DNA from: Lachnospiraceae bacterium
GTDB lineage: Bacteria > Bacillota > Clostridia > Lachnospirales > Lachnospiraceae
Length of the DNA stretch: 24,909 nt
Reading direction: 5' to 3'
Assembly: GCA_004556655.1 (NCBI GenBank)
Contig: SFGF01000057.1
Span: forward strand, 1 to 24,909
The first letter of the stretch is position 1. Each line of letters begins with the position of its first letter. The notes under the pieces are model-generated. The model did not search any database. It was not told the DNA's origin and worked only from the letters and a program-made list of their open reading frames with translations. A program made the translations under genes and the position numbers. This document shows positions 16,164-23,302 of this stretch, piece after piece.

Positions 16164-16570
16164 TGATATTACGTTGGATTCTCACACTGGCACTGGCTTT
16201 TTTAGCCGGAAAACTCATTACAAAACTCAGAATGCCATCCATCCTGGGCTTATGGGAGTATCCTATTCTGCAGTATTTTCCAACATGATTACGGAAGAAC
16301 AGCTGCAGCGTCTGGTCAGCTGGTTCAATCCCATATTGGGGATTGCCCTTCTGACAGCCATCGTTGATCTGGGAGCCCCGCTGGATTATCACTTAATCCT
16401 GGGAGCCGGGCTATATACTTTTATTTACATTGCATCCCGTGCCTGCGGAAAATATTTTGGTGCCAGATTTGGTGCAAAAGCCACCAAAATGCCCATCACC
16501 GTTCAAAAATATCTGGGCTTTACGCTGCTGCCCCACTCCGGTCTTTGAACTGGCTGGGGAAATACATTGA
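16160..16570 (+). pseudogene. Decayed cation/proton antiporter remnant
   Basis: An ATG with an upstream AAAGGAG opens a frame reading MMILRWILTLALAFLAGKL then ITKLRMPSILGL, a typical first helix of a Kef/CPA2-like antiporter, but stops after about 43 codons. From about 16250 another frame continues with GVSYSAVFSNMITEEQLQ, a helix-rich stretch (LGIALLTAIVDLGAPLDYHLILGAG) and VQKYLGFTLLPHSG, as in the C-terminal membrane part of such transporters, and then stops. A third frame ends with PVFELAGEIH. Intact relatives have around 400 residues, so at least one large internal deletion and probably a second near the end have removed most of the gene. The family assignment is from memory of such proteins and is tentative; the frame breaks are directly visible. 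Confidence 0.7.
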
Positions 16571-16583
16571 AAAATATTGAAAA

Positions 16584-16617
16584 CGCTGCTGAGTATTTCT
16601 GCATATACTCAGCAGCG
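16584..16617. terminator. Bidirectional terminator between convergent genes
   Basis: A perfect 13-bp stem, CGCTGCTGAGTAT (16584-16596) with 16605-16617, around an 8-nt loop. On the minus strand TTTT follows directly, so it should end the tubulin-like transcript (stop at 16650). It also lies after the plus-strand transporter remnant, where the T-tract is poorer. Confidence 0.85.
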
Positions 16618-16649
16618 CACAATTTTATAAGTATGCTATATATGATGTT

Positions 16650-19634
16650 TTAACACTTCTCATTTGCATGCTCAATCAGATACTTTCTTCTTGCATACAG
16701 TTTATCCATCATTTCCACAATTTCTCTGACCTGTTGTTGAATAACAGGTGCGGATACAAAATAATCCTCCTGAACAGACTGAATAATTTCATTACTCCAC
16801 TTTGCCCCATCTCTTGTCAAAACGGTGGAAGTTTTATAAAGCCGTAATGACAGATTCTGTGCTTTCGCAATTCGTTCTTCTAAACATCCACAGTCTTTTT
16901 CTTTTGCAATACCTTGTTCTAATTCATCTAAAACACCGGTAAATTGATCTACGGAGTCACTTGTTGGAATGCAAATATAGCTGTCATCATCAATCACACC
17001 ATATTTACGTGCTTCTGCATAAAGGGTTCTTGCTTCCGAAATCAAACTGGCAATGTCCTGTGGGGCATCCGTCAATTTAATCATACTTTGTGGAAATATA
17101 GACGGAAGTTTATTCCAACCGTTCGAATAATTTTCTCCTTCATATAAACGGGTACCAGGTATCTTTGAACTATATAATGCTTTTTCATAATCTGCACTAT
17201 AGCGATACGAGCATAATGGCAGTCCACACCCCCATGTTATACACACAATTCGATCGGTAATGGATTTTGCTTTCGATATATAACAGGACTTTGTTTTTCT
17301 GATTTCCCTGGCAGCCTCCATGACCGGTAATGACGATGGATGGACGAAAATGGATGTCTCCACTAAAGTTTTGCCTTCATCCCAAACATTGGGGTCAAAA
17401 CAGAACAACGGACTGGCCTTTTCAATGAGTAATTTCATCCAGTCATTATATATATCCTCCGCCAGCTGCACATCGGTAACTATGCCGCCATATTTATTCT
17501 CATACTTGCCTCTGAGGAAACTCGTCATAGTTTTTTCACTGAAATTTCCGGAAACTACTTCACTGAAAAAATCACTTACCAATCTAAAAATTTTATCTTC
17601 ATCTTCTACAATCCATTCTTCCTCATGATTCAAAAGACACTCCATAAATGTATCAAACAGATTCGGAATATTCATCCCGGCAATTTCCTCATCCACGTAC
17701 TTTTTCATTTCCGTTATCGATATCATCGGAATGACGAGATTTCCTTCATTCAGAGATATTTTCTGGTCGGCAAACGCAGTGCGATTTTCAGAAAACGTAT
17801 TATTAAGTGTCAGTATTACACGATTTAGCTTGTCATAATAAGGAACCGCAATTTCAACCAATTGATTCCTGAATTCCCGCAATACAGAATCTATTTCATT
17901 GTAGACCATTTTCTTCAATTTGCACTGTTCACAAAGCATGACGCATTCCAGCAAATACTCAAAGATCTTTGATGCACTAAAACCAAACGGCTTACTGCAC
18001 CTTTCAAAATCCGCTCTTGCCTTTTGGTAATGATCATAATACACAGATGCCTGATAATCTTCATGTTTTCGTCTCATTATATTGTCATCAATAAGACTAT
18101 TAAGCACATCACCAAATTTTTTTTCCGAATTTCTAATCATACTGTACGCATAAAAAGGTCCTCGCTGCATATCGCGAAGAATGACGGAAAGTCGTGCCTG
18201 CAGACGTCTAAAAAATGATTTTGGTTCATCTATAGAAAGTATGCGTTTTACATTACTTTTAATCTCATACATGCGCACTTCTGTCTGTTCAACATAATCT
18301 TGAACAAATTTATCAATACCATTGTCTCTGGCAAACTTCCAGTCCCCCAGATAGTTATCATAATTTCTCAATGCATTTCCAAGCAGTTCATGGAAAAGCA
18401 AATCGTAGAAGCAAGACCAGTCTGGAACACCCGGGTAAAGAACCGAAAGAATAAATGATTCAATATCCTTCTCATTGGGAGCATTCCATCTGATTGTACT
18501 AAATTTTTCAAATACTTTAGATGCCAGATATGTGTTAATCTCACGGAGCGGAATACTTGCACAAGATGCACCAATTACACAATACGCCATTTCTGAACCA
18601 ATCTTCTTATTTCCATTGATGCTATGAATCATACTGCAAAACTTAGCAACATGTTCATGATTTAACATTTCTCCCGTTTCCGATAAAAATCCCATAATAT
18701 ATTCCGCTGCAGTTTCTATTGCATAGTTATAACCATCAGAAAATACACTCCCTTTAGCATCTGTAGCACAGATCAAATGGCACAGATCCACCGGCGGCCG
18801 ATCCCATTTTATCACCCTATGATTTGGATATATCTGATCAAAACTTCCTCCGTTTTCCGGCAGCCGCATACAATAATCTAATTCCTGCATAGCAGCATAA
18901 CCATTGTTCATAATGTTATTTCTAACATTAATGCTCTCAAATGGGATCTTGTCCAGATTCACATCCGGCATAAAGAAATAACCAAAAATCACAGCTTCTT
19001 TTATCCGTTCTACAATGGAACGAATCATATAGCACACATCCAAAAAACACCCGGACCCTGTTCCACCACCCAATCCTGAAATAATATGAATTTCAACGCA
19101 GGGACTTTCCAGTTCGCCTATTGCAATATTGATTTCATTTTCAATTTTATGAATAAAGGCTTCCGACTGATTCATCAGCATAACTCTGCCAAGCTGCCGA
19201 ACACCGCGAGCACCTGTATACGGAGTATTAGGCATTTGAATATGTTCACCATCAAACCATTCAAATCCTTCCATTGTTTTCAACATTGGAGCAGGTACCG
19301 GTATATACGAAATGGAAAAAAATTCCTCTTTATCATCCAATGGCATTTGGTTCATAGACTTCCCGGAAGAATGTCCTCTGCAAGTTTTCTCATTACTTTT
19401 GCAATCAGAATCCACCCCCACAAAACGTATATGAGAATACAAAGACCTATTCGTGCCTTCCGTATCCGGTTTCAGGCGTGTGTATACCTGCGTTTTAATC
19501 GTTCTAAGACAATGAACACCCGTACCACCCAATCCAATTAATATTGTCGCTTTATTATTCGCCTGCTCCTCCTTCCGCTGAGACAAAAGAATACCTCCTC
19601 CGTCACGGTACAAAAGTTTAGAATAAACAGCCAT
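16650..19634 (-). CDS. Large tubulin/FtsZ-like GTPase-domain protein
   Basis: A 994-residue protein with no signal peptide and no evident membrane segment. The N-terminal part looks like a tubulin-superfamily nucleotide-binding domain: ATILIGLGGTGV (T1-like loop, GLGGTG at 34-39), FVGVDSD (71-77), GARGVRQLGR (141-150) and the exact tubulin signature GGGTGSG (189-195) in the T4 position, after the strand VEIHIISGL. NNGYAAMQELDY (243-254) may be the nucleotide-contacting helix equivalent to tubulin H7. After about residue 450 it is mostly charged, helical and unassigned, with an apparent coiled-coil-prone stretch near 560-660. This resembles the bacterial 'tubulin-like' families described as separate from FtsZ, not phage TubZ/PhuZ, which are much shorter. 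GGGGGAAGG precedes the ATG. It has its own promoter and terminator and no co-directional partner. Function unknown; polymer formation is inference. Confidence 0.8.
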   Translation of the reverse strand: MAVYSKLLYRDGGGILLSQRKEEQANNKATILIGLGGTGVHCLRTIKTQVYTRLKPDTEGTNRSLYSHIRFVGVDSDCKSNEKTCRGHSSGKSMNQMPLDDKEEFFSISYIPVPAPMLKTMEGFEWFDGEHIQMPNTPYTGARGVRQLGRVMLMNQSEAFIHKIENEINIAIGELESPCVEIHIISGLGGGTGSGCFLDVCYMIRSIVERIKEAVIFGYFFMPDVNLDKIPFESINVRNNIMNNGYAAMQELDYCMRLPENGGSFDQIYPNHRVIKWDRPPVDLCHLICATDAKGSVFSDGYNYAIETAAEYIMGFLSETGEMLNHEHVAKFCSMIHSINGNKKIGSEMAYCVIGASCASIPLREINTYLASKVFEKFSTIRWNAPNEKDIESFILSVLYPGVPDWSCFYDLLFHELLGNALRNYDNYLGDWKFARDNGIDKFVQDYVEQTEVRMYEIKSNVKRILSIDEPKSFFRRLQARLSVILRDMQRGPFYAYSMIRNSEKKFGDVLNSLIDDNIMRRKHEDYQASVYYDHYQKARADFERCSKPFGFSASKIFEYLLECVMLCEQCKLKKMVYNEIDSVLREFRNQLVEIAVPYYDKLNRVILTLNNTFSENRTAFADQKISLNEGNLVIPMISITEMKKYVDEEIAGMNIPNLFDTFMECLLNHEEEWIVEDEDKIFRLVSDFFSEVVSGNFSEKTMTSFLRGKYENKYGGIVTDVQLAEDIYNDWMKLLIEKASPLFCFDPNVWDEGKTLVETSIFVHPSSLPVMEAAREIRKTKSCYISKAKSITDRIVCITWGCGLPLCSYRYSADYEKALYSSKIPGTRLYEGENYSNGWNKLPSIFPQSMIKLTDAPQDIASLISEARTLYAEARKYGVIDDDSYICIPTSDSVDQFTGVLDELEQGIAKEKDCGCLEERIAKAQNLSLRLYKTSTVLTRDGAKWSNEIIQSVQEDYFVSAPVIQQQVREIVEMMDKLYARRKYLIEHANEKC

Positions 19635-19666
19635 ATACCTTCCCCCTCAAATTCGTTTTACATCAT

Positions 19667-19715
19667 CGGTTTTCATAAAATAATCCCATCTGCGAAACCG
19701 AAATATAAAACCGAA
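19667..19715 (-). promoter_or_regulatory. Repeats in the leader of the tubulin-like gene
   Basis: In the minus-strand leader TTCGGTTT occurs twice (19708-19715 and 19695-19702, spaced 13 bases), and an inverted GAAAACCG follows (19667-19674). The RNA could fold with either copy. This could be a regulator site or an alternative hairpin ahead of the start codon; no known motif is recognised. Confidence 0.35.
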
Positions 19716-19732
19716 CACCTATGTTTTATATA

Positions 19733-19761
19733 ATTTTACAAAACACCATACTTATTGTCAA
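19733..19761 (-). promoter_or_regulatory. Sigma-A promoter of the tubulin-like gene
   Basis: On the minus strand a perfect TTGACA (19756-19761), a 17-base spacer and TAAAAT (19733-19738). The -35 box begins exactly where the 28-bp inverted-repeat element ends, so everything upstream of -35 is the element. The leader is about 95 bases. Confidence 0.8.
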
Positions 19762-19825
19762 GAACCGGACAGGGGACAGACACGTGTCCAATTTTTAGGA
19801 CACGTGTCTGTCCCCTGTCCGGTTC
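19762..19825. repeat. Palindromic-element copy 3: perfect 28-bp inverted repeat
   Basis: Left arm 19762-19789 (begins GAACCGGACAGGGGACAGAC, ends ACGTGTCC) and right arm 19798-19825 are exact reverse complements around an 8-nt AT loop. The right arm ends two bases before the stop codon of the iron alcohol dehydrogenase, so the hairpin could also act as its transcript end. Related single arms lie at 91-122 and 15409-15439. No transposase is encoded in the window. Confidence 0.92.
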
Positions 19826-19827
19826 CC

Positions 19828-20979
19828 CTACAATGCTTTTTGATACAAAGCAAGTACATCCTGCTTCGTTGTGCTTCTGGGATTAACTGTAATATTGCCG
19901 CTCTTCATGGCATCCTCTGCCATCACATCGAATTTGTCTGCCGTTACGCCCACTTCACTGAGGGTTGCCGGAATACCAAGCTGCGCGTTCAAATCTTTCA
20001 GCAATTCCGCAAGCATAAATGGTTCAAACTCATTTTCCAAAACCGGAGTTCTGGAAATATAATTATATATTTTTAAATATTTCCCACAATCTGCTAATGC
20101 ATTATATTCCACAATCGTCGGTAATAAAATCGCATTGGCAACGCCATGAGGTACATGAAAGAAGGCACTGACCGGATGACTCATGGCATGCACATCACCA
20201 AGCCTTGCCCAGGAAAATGCGATTCCCGCAAACAATGAACCTGTCAGCATATTCTCTGCCGCCTGGATATCAGAACGGTCAGCAACATATTTTCTTATAT
20301 TCTTTCCGATTAGTTCCAGTGCTTTTTCTGCCATCGCATCCGAAAATGGTGAGGCAGCTTTTGAAAGATACGCCTCCAGTGCATGTACCATTGCATCAAT
20401 CCCACATGCCGCTGCCACTGAAACAGGAGCAGTTGTAAGTAAATCCGGATCCAGGATCGCATAGGAAGGAATCAGCTTATAACTGAAAACTGTTAATTTA
20501 TAATTCCTGCTATGATCCGTAATAACTGAAAAGGCAGTCACTTCTGAACCGGTACCTGCCGTTGTAGGAATGGCAATGAGTGGGATGATATCTCCAGGCA
20601 CTTTACCGCCGCCCTCATACTGTGTGATACTTCCTCCATACTTTGCCACAACACCAACTGCTTTGGCAACATCCATAGGAGAACCACCGCCCAGGGCAAT
20701 GATAAAATCAGCTCCACTTTTCTTGAATGCAGACGTTGCCTGATCCACAGTTTCCACCGAAGGATTTCCCTCTGTTTCCGTATAAGCATCGACAGGAATA
20801 CCCACCTGTTCCAATGCATCTGCGCAGGATTTCACAATACCCATTTTATTTAAGTGAGGCCCTGAAATAATAAATCCATGGGTGCCGGCCAGCTTTTTGG
20901 CAACATCCGGAACCTTTGCAAGACTCCCCTTTCCAACAACAATATCCTGTGGTATTGAAAATGAAAATTCTTTTCCCAT
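19828..20979 (-). CDS. Iron-containing alcohol dehydrogenase
   Basis: A 383-residue group III NAD(P)-dependent dehydrogenase, expected to reduce an aldehyde to an alcohol. GGGSPMDVAKA (97-107) and PTTAGTGSEVT (138-148) form the nucleotide site. Metal ligands are Asp195 and His199 in GIDAMVHALEAY, His264 in VHAMSH and His278 in VPHG; His268 matches the conserved active-site histidine, so the set is complete. It follows the permease gene by 27 bases with AAAGGAG before the ATG. Its place beside an aminotransferase and an amino acid permease suggests it reduces the semialdehyde made by transamination, as 4-hydroxybutyrate dehydrogenase does in GABA fermentation. The substrate is not shown by the sequence; other aldehydes, including sulfoacetaldehyde or short-chain ones, are possible. 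Confidence 0.93.
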   Translation of the reverse strand: MGKEFSFSIPQDIVVGKGSLAKVPDVAKKLAGTHGFIISGPHLNKMGIVKSCADALEQVGIPVDAYTETEGNPSVETVDQATSAFKKSGADFIIALGGGSPMDVAKAVGVVAKYGGSITQYEGGGKVPGDIIPLIAIPTTAGTGSEVTAFSVITDHSRNYKLTVFSYKLIPSYAILDPDLLTTAPVSVAAACGIDAMVHALEAYLSKAASPFSDAMAEKALELIGKNIRKYVADRSDIQAAENMLTGSLFAGIAFSWARLGDVHAMSHPVSAFFHVPHGVANAILLPTIVEYNALADCGKYLKIYNYISRTPVLENEFEPFMLAELLKDLNAQLGIPATLSEVGVTADKFDVMAEDAMKSGNITVNPRSTTKQDVLALYQKAL

Positions 20980-21006
20980 TGTTTTTCTCCTTTCTCAGCA
21001 TTTCTT

Positions 21007-22530
21007 TCAGGCAGGAAGTCTTTGAAGCACACGCTCAATCGCTTCATCAATAACCAGATCAAGCTCTGCATCATCCGCTTCAGGCATCAAGGTTGCAGCA
21101 TCTTCATCAGAAATCAATTCTACTAACGTACCAAATGACTCTTTATACTTTCTCTTACAAACAGCATAGAAGACAACACCCAACAGTGACCAGCCGCCTA
21201 CCATAATCCATTCCTGCCATACAAGATTGCCGCCGGAACCGGGGATACAATACGTAAGTACCATAAAACCAGACATCAGAACCGCCATAGTTCCTACGAA
21301 TTTATATGCGGGAACCTTATATGGTCTTGGCATATCCGGTTCTTTTTTTCTAAGAATCAGGAACGAAATGGAAACCATACAATATGCAACACAGCAGCCG
21401 AAGTTACCCGCATCACAAATCCAGACCATCATTTTACGTCCTGCCAACGGTGCGATCATAGTCAGAGCACCGATCAGATATAAAGAGTTAACCGGAGTTT
21501 TATGCTTTGGATGAAGCTTCGCAAAGAATGGAGGAATCATATAGGATTCAGCCATGGAGTACATTGCTCTGGAACCGCCAATCATAAAAGAATTCCACGA
21601 AGTAATGATACCGCACATACCACCGACAATGATTACCTTAGCCATTACAGAGGTTTTAAATGCTTTTGCCATGGCATCTGCCGTTACCAGACCGGTTCCT
21701 ACCTCAGAGACAGCAATGGCATCTACATCTAATACATAACCGACCGCCAGGATTACAAATGCGTAAAAAACAACAGCTAAAACAACAGACAAAATTAACA
21801 TTTTACCAATCTTTTTCAGAGGAACATTAATCTCTTCTGCCGCCTGTGGAATAACATCAAAACCAATAAAGTAAAATGGTGTAACCACTGCTACCGCAAG
21901 TATACTTTTCATCATGGAGCCGCCAGTGGAACCAACAAACATCTGCCCATTCAGATTATCCACACTGCCGTTGATTACAGATGCCACAATCAGTAAAATT
22001 CCGGCACCACCGATAATGACTGTCAAAACCGTCTGCAGCCTTGCTGCCGTTTTTGCTCCGAGAATATTGATCACGGTAATCAAAAAAGCAATGATAATTG
22101 CCACAGCAAGCCAGGAAGCATAGATATCAAATCCCGCAACGGTATACAGATATCCTTTTAAAAACCCCGGCCACAAATACGTAAGAATCGTAGGAAATGC
22201 ACATGCCTCAAAACAGGCAACTCCGACATATCCCAAAATAATTCCCCATGTACAGATAAAAGAACCGGTTGCTCCCATTGCCCGATAACTAAATACATGT
22301 TCTCCTCCACACTGAGGCATAGCCGCTGTCAGCTCTGCATAAGTAAGACCAACAAAGAAAATCATGATACCACCGATTACGAATCCCAGGGCTGCACCAA
22401 CCACGCCGCCGGTTTCAATCCATCCACCGGAAGAGACTACCCAGCCCCAGCCAATCATCGCTCCAAAAGCAATCACTAAAATGTCCCACGCACTAAATAC
22501 TTTGTCAAATTCTGATTTTTTCTGAGTCAT
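21007..22530 (-). CDS. APC-family amino acid permease
   Basis: A 507-residue membrane transporter with about twelve to fourteen helices. The N-terminal AWDILVIAFGAMIGWGWVVSSGGWI holds the helix-1 GxMIGxG substrate-binding break of the amino acid-polyamine-organocation superfamily. Further conserved text includes AELTAAMPQCGGEHVFSYRAMG and PFYFIGFDVIPQAAEEI. The C-terminal 50 residues are soluble and acidic (DEDAATLMPEADDAELDLVID), possibly regulatory. AAGGAGATG precedes the ATG, 18 bases after the kinase-like gene; the alcohol dehydrogenase gene follows by 27 bases, so the three are co-transcribed. It probably imports the compound metabolised by this cluster; an ethanolamine, GABA or other amino-compound substrate cannot be told apart here. 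Confidence 0.92.
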   Translation of the reverse strand: MTQKKSEFDKVFSAWDILVIAFGAMIGWGWVVSSGGWIETGGVVGAALGFVIGGIMIFFVGLTYAELTAAMPQCGGEHVFSYRAMGATGSFICTWGIILGYVGVACFEACAFPTILTYLWPGFLKGYLYTVAGFDIYASWLAVAIIIAFLITVINILGAKTAARLQTVLTVIIGGAGILLIVASVINGSVDNLNGQMFVGSTGGSMMKSILAVAVVTPFYFIGFDVIPQAAEEINVPLKKIGKMLILSVVLAVVFYAFVILAVGYVLDVDAIAVSEVGTGLVTADAMAKAFKTSVMAKVIIVGGMCGIITSWNSFMIGGSRAMYSMAESYMIPPFFAKLHPKHKTPVNSLYLIGALTMIAPLAGRKMMVWICDAGNFGCCVAYCMVSISFLILRKKEPDMPRPYKVPAYKFVGTMAVLMSGFMVLTYCIPGSGGNLVWQEWIMVGGWSLLGVVFYAVCKRKYKESFGTLVELISDEDAATLMPEADDAELDLVIDEAIERVLQRLPA

Positions 22531-22548
22531 ATCGATTCATCTCCTTCC

Positions 22549-23154
22549 CTATATATTGAAAAGCTTTTTTGCCAAAATTTCTATGTATTCAGCAGTTCCG
22601 TCAATTCCCAGCATACTGCTGTCAATCAGAAGATTTCTGTTGTGACGGTCACCACGGTTACTTCCCGTAAAAGCAAGATGTCTGATATGGTATCGTTTAT
22701 CTTTCTCAGAAATTAGCAGTTTTGCATCTTTTTCTGATAAATTATGGCTCTCACAAACATTTTTAATTCTCACTTCATCCGGTGCATAGATGAACACACA
22801 CAAAAGATTTTCCTGTCCCTTTAAAATATAATCTGCAGAACGTCCAATAAACACGCAGGACTCTCTTGCAGCTAATTTCCGGATAATCTGTTTCTGCACA
22901 TGAATTGCACGGTCTGTCAAATCTGAAAGCTTAGAGAAGGATCCTCTCTCCTGTCCTTCTACACCTTTTCCGGCGATTGTAACTCCTGATTCCACCTTAT
23001 CCATGATATCCTGCGGAATTCCTACCTCATCGATAATGGCATCCACCGTTTCCCGGTTATAAACCGGAATTCCCAGATCCTCTGCAATTTTTTTACCTAT
23101 AGCGTTTCCTTTTGCACCATACTCACATCCGATGGTTATCACAAATTGTTGCAT
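22549..23154 (-). CDS. Cytidylate-kinase-like protein
   Basis: A 201-residue protein of the cytidylate-kinase-like group (AAA-type P-loop fold), common in Clostridia. The N-terminal ITIGCEYGAKGNAIGKKIAEDLGIPVYNRE contains a variant phosphate-binding loop (relatives usually have GREYGSGGREIGKK); the Ala-Lys here is unusual. IGRSADYIL (a lid-proximal segment), CVFIYAPDEVRI and the YHIRHLAFTGSNRGDRHNRNLLIDSS region follow. It is probably not the housekeeping Cmk. Its substrate and role are unknown. The frame opens at a GTG three codons earlier, but AAGGAAG fits the ATG at 23154. It is first of the three-gene unit with permease and dehydrogenase, which suggests a link to that pathway. Confidence 0.85.
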   Translation of the reverse strand: MQQFVITIGCEYGAKGNAIGKKIAEDLGIPVYNRETVDAIIDEVGIPQDIMDKVESGVTIAGKGVEGQERGSFSKLSDLTDRAIHVQKQIIRKLAARESCVFIGRSADYILKGQENLLCVFIYAPDEVRIKNVCESHNLSEKDAKLLISEKDKRYHIRHLAFTGSNRGDRHNRNLLIDSSMLGIDGTAEYIEILAKKLFNI

Positions 23155-23218
23155 ACGATTCACTTCCTTTATTCTGAAATTTATGTTTATTTCTGATTCA
23201 GTTCTAAACCGGTGTTTT

Positions 23219-23230
23219 CAGCAATTGCTG
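23219..23230. promoter_or_regulatory. 12-bp perfect palindrome upstream of the kinase-like gene
   Basis: CAGCAATTGCTG lies between the terminator at 23251-23278 and the kinase-like start codon. Its position fits an operator or a site used by a local regulator, but no clear -35/-10 pair was found beside it, and such short palindromes also arise by chance. Confidence 0.3.
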
Positions 23231-23244
23231 CAAATAAAAGGTTG

Positions 23245-23278
23245 AAAAAAGGACGTACGAAAAATTATCGTGACGCCC
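23245..23278 (-). terminator. Terminator between aminotransferase and kinase-like gene
   Basis: In minus-strand RNA GGGCGTcACGA pairs with TCGTACGTCC (one bulged C, one G-U) and is followed by six T (23245-23250). It starts about 25 bases after the aminotransferase stop. The three genes beyond it therefore depend on readthrough or on a separate weak promoter. Confidence 0.8.
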
Positions 23279-23302
23279 TTGTCAATCCATTTCTTTGTAT
23301 GT

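Noticed and set aside
16650..19634. Housekeeping FtsZ or phage TubZ/PhuZ identity for the tubulin-like gene
   Set aside because: FtsZ and TubZ/PhuZ are about 300-480 residues with their own signatures; this protein is 994 residues, uses GGGTGSG and has no phage or plasmid genes around it.
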